Shown in pieces: positions 24,501 to 37,300 of a DNA stretch of 64,000 bases; position 1 is the first letter of the stretch; each line of letters starts with the position of its first letter. Made by a program: the position numbers and the translations under genes. Under the pieces are notes generated by a model that made no database searches, was not told the DNA's origin, and saw nothing but the letters and a program-made list of their open reading frames with translations. The DNA is from Ectobius pallidus. Its lineage: Eukaryota > Arthropoda > Insecta > Blattodea > Ectobiidae. The stretch is from the NCBI GenBank assembly GCA_964059195.1, contig CAXKWD010000006.1, positions 178,558,825 to 178,622,824 of the forward strand. The letters run 5' to 3'.

Positions 24501-27500
24501 CCAAAGCTAACTGTGAACACTGATAATATGTATTGTTTCTCAACTGTTTGTTGACAGATGAATATGATGTGAATTTTATTGATAAATTCAGTGTAATTTT
24601 CAGAAATTATTTAATTTTTCAAGGGAAGGGGTGTTTTGTTTGGATTTTTATTGTCCGTAATACTTCCAGGGTTAAACTATCAATATATTATAGCTGTGCC
24701 CATGGCATTGTTAATTGACTCCAGGATTTTTAAGAAATTTACACTGGAAGTTTATTAAAAATGTTTGTGTTTCAGAGCTATGAAAATTGTAAGTAAAAAT
24801 ATAATTAGAATATTTGTTCATTGTGTTCATTTCACTTAGGCCTTATATAATAAAAAAAAAGTTTTCCTAATTTTGTACTCTTTGTGAAAGTTTAGACTGC
24901 GAGAGACGAACATCACCGAGTATACCCGATGTTTCACAAAGTGAGGGACCGAGTGAGCATGCTATTTAGGGCCATTGAATTGTATAAGAGTAGATGTTAT
25001 GTCGATCACAATACTTTCTCTATATTACATACATATGACAAAGTGAAGTAAGTGTTACAAATCCTGACTATCATCAAATTCCTGCATAATTTAGTAATGA
25101 CTGGGATTGTTATAGGTGTGTCGGATTCCAGGGATTTCCTGTTGGACCGCTCTATACTGTCGCAAGCTTTCAAGGTCATCGAGAACGCTGGTCCCGAAGG
25201 TCTCAGCCAGATGGAACTCAGCGTTAAGATGGGAGTGTCTAAACTGCAGTCTCGCACTCTGTGTCGCAACTTGTTGAGAAAGAGGGCTGTTTCCACTTTC
25301 ATGAACGACGTCGGCCGCCAGAGGGTGTTCAGGTATCTATTAACCCTTAACCCTCCCATTATTGGCACAAGTGATGTTGCTTGCCTGCCTCAATTGTACA
25401 TTTGTTTTGCTTACTCACGTTGACAATAAGCGCCTAACCCATTGAAACATAACAATGCATGGAAGGGCTGTTAACTCTGGCCATAAATTCTCACCTACTT
25501 GTTTTGTCTTTTAGAGACACACTTCATGGAAAAAATACCGGGGAAGAATTCAGAGTAATAGGAGCAATGCAGGAACATATTGAAACTAGATAATATCTAT
25601 ACATATTATGTATTCACAACGCTGAAATATAAAACTGTTTAAACATAGATATATGCATACTCATTCATGAACAACAGATTATTGTCTCTGTTGGACATTA
25701 CATGATATTATTATAGGAGAAAAATTCCTCTGACACTGGGATTAAACCCAGGACCTTTGGCTATCTGTGCCAATGCTCTAAGAACTAAGCTAAACCAGAG
25801 TTCACTTCACAGCATCAGATGGAACCTGTCTCCTATGACTGATTGCCCTAAAGGTCCTGGGTTCAAGTCCCAGTGTTGGAGGAATTTTTCTCCTATAATA
25901 TTCTCATGTAATGTCCAACAAAGACAATGATCTGTGGATCATGAATGCTTACATATATCTATCTTGAATGCTAACTGTACAATAACAGTGGAAGCCTCAC
26001 AGTACTGCATATGACATAACTTGTCTGTCAATCTTGGCAATCAGTTATGGTCGGTGTCCACACAGTTTGTCACCTTTTAAAGAACCCATCCATCACTTGC
26101 CGAAGTTCACGTTGAGAAATGCTGGCAGTTTTCTGACAGATATTTTGTTTTAATCCTATAATTTTGTAGCTCTTTGCACAGAGCCATACGAAATGCCTGC
26201 CTGTTGTGAAAGATGCCTAAGTAATTTCTGGGGAGAAGTCTCCAAACAACGATCGATAGCATCTAATGTTTCTTCAGTAAGAACCTCTGCTGTGACTTTC
26301 TCTTATTTTTAAGGTGACTTTACATGAAAAAATTTTATTTTTCACTGTTTCTTGAAAACAGCTCTAACGATTTTGTTTAATTTTTGTACATGGGATGCTT
26401 ATACTAAGAGCTAAATTTTTTATTTGAAACATTTTTTCGAAAAAATTGTGTGAAGGGTAGTTATAAGCCAACTGCTGTTTGTAGAAACTCAGCCTTGCCT
26501 GGTGAACAATAAAGCTTTGCATAAGGTTGAAACAACTGAATACGGCCTCTTGTTCTATATCAGAATGTGAAGTGAGACAGATGTATTGTCCATGCTTAGG
26601 GTAAAGAAAGTTATGTGAGTGCATTAATCAGATATTATTTGGGTTGTGTATCCTTCGGGGATGCAATGTGATGTGGTAACGACATTATCTTCATTTTTAC
26701 AACCAATTTACCATATATAATTATATTTCACTAAGAGGCAGAGGAAGTTATGTGACTTATTTCTTTCTGTCTGTTATTGACTGGGACCCACCACCCAGAA
26801 CTGATTCTGTTGTTGATTTCAGGTATATGTCTCGGAAGTATGAGAAGGAAGGAAAACTGAGCTCGGATTTCAGGAGAGAGAAGGACAAAATGTTAAAACT
26901 TGTTGGGAAAAAGAAATCTAAAACAAAACAGACTTTGCCAGAAGCGACAGACGCATCAGAGAAGAGGCCACACGAAGACGATGGTGAAGGTAATAGCCCA
27001 GTTGCAAAGAAAGTGAAGACTGAAGATTCGGACGCTCTGCTCGAACAGAACATTGAAACCAAAGTGCTGGAAGTAATGACTTCACTTCCTGGATCAAAGA
27101 GGTAAGTCGCTCAATGGATGCACCCCAACTTTTTTGCATTAAAAAATTATAAAAATGTAAATTCCCCACGTAATAGGCCCATCTCATTTTTAACAAAAAA
27201 TCATTTTAGTAATCTCTGATGTCATAAGATCGGATGGCCTGCTTATATTTAAATTCAAGTGCATGGAAACAGTAATCGTGATTGGTTCTAAAATACGACG
27301 ATTGTCGATTAGTGTTGTGTTATTCTTAGGACATCTGAAGTAGATACTTGTGTTGAAATATTCACAGTAATAGAGCCAACGTTAAATTCTCTAGCTGATT
27401 CACATATCCTTGTATACCACCTGGCGTTCTCAATGTTAGATACAAATGTTGCCGTGTTACCATGGTAGCTCAATTGGTAAGTGCAGCAGCACGGAGAGCC

Positions 27501-30500
27501 GAAGATCCTGGTTCAAATCCCGGCTATGGCATTGAATTTTTCAGTCTGACTTCACCTTTCTGTCTTAGCCTATACACGGCCAGTGTGAAAGAATTATCAT
27601 TCCATAAACTTGAACGGTGATAACTTGTCACGCCTTGCGTTGCGAATGAATGGACAGAGTAGAAATTCTCAGCTTGCCTGTCTCTGTCAAAATAACTGAG
27701 ACATTTGGTTGTATTTTACTAGATCCACAATGTGTATGGAGCAAATGCCTTGGCTAACTGTGTCCTGTTGTTTCATTGGTTAATCGCACCAGCGCTTACT
27801 TCACGATAGTGCGACAAGCTGGTCTAGATGTTTACTTCCATTCCACACACATCGTGAAATTATTTGTACCTTATGTGAGAACATAAGTTCTGTTAGGTAA
27901 GTTGCTTGCTTTTGTAGTTATATCATAGGCTTGTATGTTATACATCGTATCTCTAGCAAACAAAACCATTTGTTTTATCGTTGCCATGGCAACTTTGTTG
28001 ATTCTGAAGAAAAACAAGTAACGGGAGATACTGAATACAAGACGTATTTTATAACATACCATTTACATAATATGAGTTGAAGTACACCACAACATCTTGT
28101 AAGTAAAAGGGATAAGCATAGTCTTTGGTAATTCTGTATTATGGAAGAAAATTGTGAACTTACATCACCAATAAAAAAACACGGACAAGGAAAAGGTTTG
28201 TCTGCCGGCGAGAAGATACAGATTGTAAATTTATACAACACATTATTAACTGTGCGGGATGTAGGAGTGAAAGTGGGTTCATCCTTGGGAGTAGAGTCAA
28301 ATACAGTTTTCAAAGTTCTTAAAAAACACAGATCTACAGGAGGCGTCAATTCACAGATCAACATTAAACGAAAATCACTGACACAAAAGAATGGATTTAA
28401 TGTGCTATCAGAAGAAAGGTGCATACATTTTATTTCTGTGATTGGAGGAAATGGGTTGGAGCCTCAAGTCTTACATATTGATGACTCTGATCTCCCTAAC
28501 CATAAGAAATCAACATATCTAGCAATACTAACCAGTAAATCACAAAAAATTGACTTTACTTGTTTGTAATCAAATAATCAGTCTCAAAAACAAACTCTTG
28601 TGAACTGTGCTTTGTACTTTCATTCAATTGTTTACATTTGCTCCGTACACATTGTCTTCTAAACTGTATTAATCGTGTATACACTGCCTGTCCTATACGG
28701 CTAATTTTGCGTACTCGGCGACATTACAGATGGCAGCACCTTTCACACCCAGACTGCTTCTTGTTTTTTGCTACGACGTTGTTGATTATGTAGTGCTGTC
28801 ACCCCCGTCTCATAATCACTGCCTTCTGAACTGTATTACTCCTCGAGACAGCGGTGCTCATAATATAGTCTATCAATGCGTCTAATTAATTTACATTTAT
28901 TTTAATTATTGCTCCAAAATTCCATTTCAAGGTAAGTGTCATATACTGGAATAATATTATGTTCTAAACAAATAACACAAGTATCTGTGTCTGTTTAGTG
29001 CTTATTTTGACGCAGCAAACGCATAGAAGCAATGTACGGTAATGTATAGGGCACTGCCTTCTAGACTCTATTACTCGTGTATTCTCGAGATGGCGGTTGT
29101 ATAGGTGGCGTTGATTGCTGCAATCTGGGTGTGAACTGTGTCGCCTCTACTGGATAAATTAGGCAATTTAACAATACTCTGAACTCCATGTTAAAATAAA
29201 GCATAGGACAGGCAGTGTAATTCTCGAGACGGCGGTGGGATCAAGTATAGTTCCATTGCGTTCCATAGAAACGTCCTTAAGGTATTTTGCTGTTGTCGTC
29301 TCTGGTCAACCTCTCATTCGTGCCCATGGTCCACTCCGCAGTATTACATGGGTGCTCTCCTGCGAGTCTTCTAGGAGTTCAAGTGGCCTCAACTCTTTCG
29401 ACTCCACTTTTGCACAGAACAAGTGCCTCTTTTGTTCAAGAGAATCTTGATCGTTAGTTTGCAGAATTTAGAAATTAAAATCTCATTAGTTGAGGAAGAA
29501 AACTTCTTGATCAAGTTCATAAAATGTACTGCAGAGGGCACATCAGTATTGTCCAAGCAAGGATTTGACAGTTGACTAGCAGTTAAAAATTTGCGCAAAG
29601 CTTATGAAATGTACATCAGTATTGTACAGTTGTTACAGTTGAATTTGCAGAAAGTTCAAACTAATAATTAGTATTCCACTCACACGCCACATGTTTGCTG
29701 TTGGCCAATAACGTTTAGCAATTCCTTGGATATAGATCAATCACTATAGTTTATCTTATATAATGCTTGCTATCAATACGAGGAAGTGATTTTTTCTGAT
29801 AAAATGTGAGCTTGTTACTGGAAATGTAAGTATCAACATGCAGTGACTAATATGTGACATGCTGCCAGTGAACACAATAAAAACACACTATTTTATACAA
29901 CATAACTTGTTTGGAAATTGCAATAATATAAATCTACATTGATTAAAAACACAATTTAGATTTGATGCAAGCCAGTTGGTGTGCTTTTATTGTGTTCCTC
30001 TGTTAGCATACCTGAATTATGTTAACTATGTCTATAGGCACCATTGGTAGCATTGGTTACAACATGGTAACTCCAATCGATTCATGGATGGTTGATTCAT
30101 AGTATGCGATGATCTCGCAGCTGTTAGTTTTGTTTTTATACAGCAAAGCACGAAAGTAATTATTATTTTTATAATTCATTAAGTTTTTATTCATGGAATA
30201 GTCTTAATAAATCTAACTCGAGTTTGCAAGTTTCATCATCGAGGGAGTGTGTTTACTTATGAACAATTAAGGGAATCATTCCCTACAGGCTTTAATATAA
30301 CAATAATGGTTTGACTTCTGAATGTTTTTTTCTTATGTAGCACTCGATCCGGTTTTACTGAAGAGCTGATGAACATGGATTCGAGTAGTAAAGAGACTCC
30401 ATCACCCAACATAACTTACAGGATTCTGCGACGGGCCAACATCATCATAGAAGCTGTGAGGGCTCATAAAGTTATAGATGACTTGACTAAGCTCATGAAG

Positions 30501-33500
30501 GTTAGTTCATTACGTGTAACTTTTTCTAGAGGGTTAGGTTAGTGAAACTGTACTTGTCGTATGAAAACAATATTACACTTGTGATATTTAAAAGACTGTC
30601 AACAGCTAGTTGTTAAATTTATTTTCATAACCAACCTTACATCTCTTTTCTGTTGCTTATGTGGAGAAGTTACGCCATATGTTAAGTCTGACAGTTTGGT
30701 CAGTATTCAGGCCATGCTTTAGCTTTTCTATTCTTCCTTTTATTTGGGTTTTTAATTCCTATTTTTTTTAATGTTACTTAATATTATATTTGTATTGTTT
30801 TGTATTGTTAGCAAAGAGGACAGTTGTAGCTTTGACCTAAAATGACATAGAACTGAACCAAGAATGGGCCCTTGGGGAGCAGCACACTTGTATTGCTTAT
30901 TCTTTTGTTGCAGCACATCATCGAGGACGAGGATAAAGAAGGCTATAATGTGAAGATCGATAAGAAATCCTTGCTTCGCCTCCTGGTGAAACTCAGTAAA
31001 GATGGCCACATAAAAGTTATAAAGATAGTGCTGAAGGGTGGCACTAAAGAGAAAATGCTCACCTTTGTGTGCGAGCCACACATCACTACAGGTAAGTGTA
31101 TTCAATTGTTTTCAGGCATTAATGATAAAAATGTTTGACCTTCCGTGGCCGGTCCCCCCCTCTTCCAAGCATCGCCACCTAAACCTAGAAGTATCAATAT
31201 AATAATTGATTTAATATCATTACTACATCGACTCCAATTGAAGCATCATAGACAGCGTGTAAAACTGCATAAACAAGCAGCGTTCACTTTATAATATGTG
31301 TGATCTGTAATAGTGGTATTCAAAATTCAACCACTGATCATGATATAAAGTGTACAGTTCTTTTCCGGCAGTTTCATTTAACCTATCTATATAAAAATGA
31401 ATGTATGCGTGTCTGTCCTTTATGCATTACAACACCATTCATCCGATTGCCATGAAACTTTGGGAAATTGTTGAGTACACTCCCACGAAGGTTTCTGGCA
31501 TAGTACATTTTTAATTTTAGCTTTCGTTCGTAAGTTATGAGTGAAAAACGGGAAGATGTGCATTTTTTTCGCATTTGAAGCATCGGTTCTCAGTAATATA
31601 TTTCTGTTGTCATATCAGTTGCAGGTGGCTTTGTCTATTTTTGTCATACCTTGAAAATAAAAGCATCGGGATCGCTTGAATGTTTTAAGCCGACGTTGGT
31701 CGATACTTTTGTTTATTATGTCAAGGCACGCAGATATCTGAAATTTTCAACCGCACTATGCAGGGGTTTTCTGGGCCAGGGAACTCTAATCTGAGGTTAT
31801 ATTTCCCATGCTGCGCTTTCTAATCATGGAATTCACTTCAAAGCCGGATTTATAGCTGATTCATTAATTAGGCCTATCAATCATTTAGCTTAGCGTGCAA
31901 AGTGTTAATAAAAATTTTTTTTAATTATATTGCTCTTAATTTTTAATCTTCCAATTAATTATCGCAAAAAATGCACGTTTTCTGCCCATTTTTCACTCAT
32001 ATCTCATGAATGAAAGTGAAAATTAAAATTCCGGCTTCGAGGTGCATTTTCCGACCCTTCAGTCCACCTATGTTTAAGATTTCAGATTTCTGCGTTCGGT
32101 AGATTTCACTGGGCATCGCGGACAGACAGACAGAAAAACAGACACTTCCTTTTATTAATATACGAGGGCGGTTCGTAAAGTAAGTTCCGATATTTTCTTT
32201 GCAGAAAACCCTTTATTGTAGGGACTTTTATTACACACCAGTGAACAGTACACCCTTTCAGCTATTTTGCAATATAATTTCCGCTAACATTCAGACATTT
32301 GTCATACCACTTCACAAGCTTCGAAATTCCTTCTGCATAAAACTCTGCCGCCTGTGCGTGTAGCCGCCCATTGACGCTCTCCTTGAGCTCATCCGTTTGA
32401 AACTGCTGCGATCCGACAGTCCGACAAATTTGTGGAAAATGATCTGAGATTGGAGACATGGTGAAATGAAGATTCTCTCTGACCACTTCATCCACTTTTT
32501 GCAACAAGTTCATCATTCACAACAGACTGTCGGCCACTTCGTTCTTCATCATGGACGTTAGTGCGTCCGTCACGAATTTCGCGACCTCAACATCGAACCA
32601 TAGTGTCACTCATAATGTTCCCGTACACTTCAGTAATCTCACGATGAATTGCTGCTGGTGCCATTTGTTTTGTTCACAGAAATCGTATTAATCCACGTAC
32701 CTCACTCTTAGCAGGATCTCTTATCGCTGAGCACATTTCAAACACCTGTATTGTTGAGATAAATGGGCGAAAACAATCTCACAGTTATACTGCCGTGAGC
32801 GTAATGAACCAAGCTACACAACAAAACACAGTTCGCGATGATAGCGCCACTCATTCGCGTGTTGTGAGAGTACGGAACTTACTTTACGAACTGCCCTCGT
32901 AGGTATGCTATTTTTAATTTGCATTTTAACTTTTTAAATTTCTAAGATTATTTTATCTTCAAGTTAATCATTTGAAAGTAAGTCCTAACCCAGTGGTGAC
33001 GTTTGTGAAAGAAGTGCACTGCAAGCAATACTTCCTTCCCCTCCTCGCAGAAGTCTTACCATGTTTGTGTGATTACAGACCACACCATTATCCAGTCGGC
33101 TGTCGAACAAGCCAAGATGAAGTTCTTTATCATTGGTAAAGACAGCGTACCCAAACTGGATCCTGATGATTCATTCGCCAGCGAGTTGATTTACAAGAGC
33201 ATGAAGGAGCTCAAGTCTATTTCTCCCGGCTCCAAGGAGGTGAAGCTCAAGTCCATCGAGTTTGTGTACGATAGTGTAAGTCATGATTATTATTTTATCC
33301 ACTCGTTTAAGAGATAAAGTGGTTTTCAACATTTCTTTGATTTCTCTGCAAGATACGACAGTTAAGATTTCTTCTGAAATATCTTCTTTTAATCTTTCTG
33401 CTGTTCTTCCTTTCTTTCGTATAATATCTTTGATTTCACAGGTAATAAATTCCTGTAACAGATCTTGATATTCAATGACATCTTCTGGAATGAACTTAAC

Positions 33501-34334
33501 TTCTTCTGGACCTGACATTTTACAAGAAAACTCAACTGAGAATGTCAATTTCCTTATTGAACAATTTAGTTTTGGAATGGATCTCAATAAACATTTAGAA
33601 GTACTGATTAGAATTCTAATTCTTCCATAGGAAAGACACAAATAAAATGAAATGTTGTATAGTGCATGACAATAATTAATTTTTATCCACTTCGTCTTGA
33701 CATTAAAACTATTGACTTGTGATAAGAATAATTAATTTTATCACATAACTGGTGACTCTCTATTTGCGCAGTTCTGTTAGTCTGGCAGTGGAATTATTTA
33801 TGTGTTAATTCAATTGAATACTAATTGCTTTGCTAATGAAAACATGTCTGTATTTTCAGAAAATAGGGAAGAAGTATGGATTCTCGCCCAAATTCGTTCG
33901 AATGCAGATTTTGCACCAGTTCCTGTTCTATTTGGTGTATGCTTATACAGGCCATGAAGACCTCGATCAGGGTAGCGTCATCAGTCGTCTCAGAGAAAAA
34001 GAAAACTGCATGACAGACGAAATTGCTGCAGAGATGTCAGTTGTTTATTCCGAGGACTTGGACTGGAAAATGTTCATCCCTCCTCTGCCGAAGCACGCAG
34101 GTAATTGACTGGGCTGTTCTGAAGTAACATGTTAGTGCCAATCAGAGTTATGCAACACACTCATTGGCTGCTCATAATCTTGCAAAGGCTTACCGAGGGC
34201 TGCCAGAGGTTTTATGTAGTTATCTTCGCCAAAGCTCCCTGTTAAGGGGAATATAGAAACCTAAAAAGGTGCTTACAAATGGAATCTATAAGTTCTAAAG
34301 AATAACATAACACCAAATTTGCTTGTTTGTTTTC

Positions 34335-34369
<35 letters not shown>

Positions 34370-37300
34370 CTTTATTGTCACATACGCTTACATGTAATGA
34401 GCTAATGCTCCGTAAACAGGTGACTCGTCAGTTGGTACAAAAAAAAAGTACAAGAGTATACAGTATATACAAATTAATGCTATATCCACACTAGTGACAT
34501 GTTGAAATACATTTAAACTAACCAAGCAATATGCTGAAGTACATTCTACCAGAGCAAGTAATATGATGAAATACATTCTACCAAAACAAGTAAATTGCTG
34601 AAATAAATGTTATCAAAATGAGTAACATTAAAATGCATGCTATATGTTGTCCTACAGACGAGTAATGTTTAACACATTCTACCAAAAACAAGTGTCATTC
34701 ATATATTCGGCTACCGAATAGTAGGCCTTTTCAAGGAGTATGTCCTTTACTCTCTTATTAAATAATTTTTGATCTGTGATAGCCTTGATTTCAGCTGGCA
34801 GTTTGTTGTAGGCCTTTATACCAGCATATAGTGGAGTTTTTTCTAAAACGTCCAGTAGAGTTATATACTGTCCTCAAGAGTGAAAACAAAGAATTCATTA
34901 TTTCCAATCGGTTTGATTTAGTCCATCGAAACGTATATATCTTTAAATATCTTCTAAATTTTTCATCTCTGGCTTTTGTGTGCAATACTGCACTTTCACA
35001 ATAGCACGAGTTAAAAACAAATTTGAATGTATGAAGTGGCGATATAATACAAAACTACTTGAAAAGGTTAGGTCACAGTAATTTTGCCTTTTTTTCCTGA
35101 ATGTGTGTTCTGCTACAATAATTTATGAAGAAATAAATAAAATTGACATAGAACTCAGCTATTTAAAGAATATGCTGAATGCTTTGTGGATGGTTATCTT
35201 CTACTAGCATATTAAAATTCATTACCATATTTTGCGGACTATAAGACTTCAAAAAATTGCCTCCTAAATTCAGGTGTGTCTTATACTCGAAATTAATATA
35301 AAAATGCCCAGTGTTTGATTTAAAATTCCCACCAGTCTTAAAAATGGCCATATATTCGAATTTGCAGGAAACTTATCTCTATCTGGCAACATTGGATTCA
35401 ACTGGCAGCAGCAGAGATCCGATGCGAGTTGTGGGGATTCACAAGCTTTCTAACAATGTCTCTCTCCCGCCCCGCCATCACATTGTCTAGCCTATGACGC
35501 GTCATTGTAGTCTACGGTGCCAGTGAACTTGAATTAAAAGTGATTTGTGTTATCGGTAACAGTACAGTTTGGTTTTATTAACTAAGAATTCTTTTTAGTC
35601 TGGCTTTGGAATCTAATAATAAAATTGGTAAAAGTGTTATTTTTTTAAAAATTGCTTAAAAATTAAAATGCGTCTTATAGTCTGTAGCATCTTATAGTTG
35701 GTAAAATATGGTTCCCAGATTGTTAATTCTTGTGGCCTTTCTACCGGTTTCATTAGCCTGATTTCTTGTTCTCAAAGAACATTTCGGAAACATAAAATTC
35801 AGACAAACAGTTGAATCCACAATAGAAGGACATTAAACAGAACAAGAAGTCAGGCTACAGAAACCAGTAGAAAGGCCACAATCTGGGGAAAACAAACTTA
35901 GATTAATGAACCAGTTACATCCATCCACTGAGATCATCTGAGGTGGTGAACTTCTATGGCATTAGCTCTAAAATTTGGATCTCCACATCACTTAGCAACT
36001 CCGGCGTGTGTAGTCAATATTACCTGTGCTGAACAGAGATGGATCGTGGACTACGACCCAGGTTCAAATCCATTGGTCAGACAATTTGACAAGGGTTTTT
36101 TCATGGTTTTCCCAGTCGTAAAGGCAAATGCTGAATTGGATATTTACTTGCCACGACTCATCCTGTATCATATTCATTTAAATTAATATCACTTGAAATT
36201 TACTGATACCATAAACACATCAACAATACAAAACAGATGCATGTTTGCAGGTTGGCCAGAAGGGTGGGCGATAATGTGCGACTTGTTATTGCGTCTGCCT
36301 CTCTGCATATTCGTGAAGGTGTTCAACGTGTCCTTCATCATTCCTGAACTCGAGGAGTACTTGCTGCATCCTGTTCGTCGTAACTATCTGGTGAAACATT
36401 TGCCTTCACGAGTCCGCAATGTGCTCACAGTCGCCAGGCGATACATCTTCAGCATCCATGAAGTCATGCAGCGACTTTGCTTTGTTGGCCTTATCCAGTT
36501 CGGGCCTCAGCGTCTCAAGGAAAAAGATCAGGTATGAAACTGTATATCTGGAACAGTAATAGGATAGCAGATATGAATTTGCTTATTAAACTTTAAAACA
36601 TTCAGCTTCACATAATTGAGTTCCTGTTACCATCAGTTTGCTTCTTTGTCCATCAGATATCCTCCAGGTTTGAATTTTGAAAATGAGGTCATTGCATTTA
36701 GGAATGTCACAACTTAAGGTGAAAAATAGGCGAAGTTTCATTTTTTTTTTTTTTTCTCAGCAATGAATTGTTCTGTAGTCTTGTAGCCTGTCATGGTCTA
36801 TATTGACTAGTTCTACGATTGCATACTATTTTCAGAATTAATTTAACTAATACAGATAATGGGTAGTTATCATTACAAAATGGCAGCCAAATTTTCTGCA
36901 CCGAAGCGCCATTTCCCTGATAATTTTCATAAATACCAATATTTGTGAGTGATTATCTGCAGTATAAATATTTTTAAGAAATAATTCATCACTTACGAAA
37001 AAAATAATATTAACTTCCCTGTATAAACTTTCTAAAATTCTATAAATTCATCACTTGTTAAGTTTTTTAGAAATCTTTACATCATAAATATGTATTTTTA
37101 AATAAACTATTAAAGTTACATTAATGTTTCTAGATAGTGTTGTTCACTAATATAAAAAATACTTTTATGCAAAATTTCACTGCAATATGTTTATAAATAT
37201 TTAAAAAAATGATAGAACATAAACAGTGAAGCAACTATAATAGAATAATTACAATTTGAGTTGAACTTAGACACTTATGCTTCACTTACCAACTTTTGGT

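Noticed and set aside
27476..27535. Functional tRNA gene
   Set aside because: The acceptor stem fails to pair and the same head and body occur at 49145 and 52840, which indicates a SINE.
33171..33641. Minus-strand 156-codon ORF as an antisense gene
   Set aside because: Overlaps exon 11 antisense and has no recognisable family; kept only as a note on the intron.
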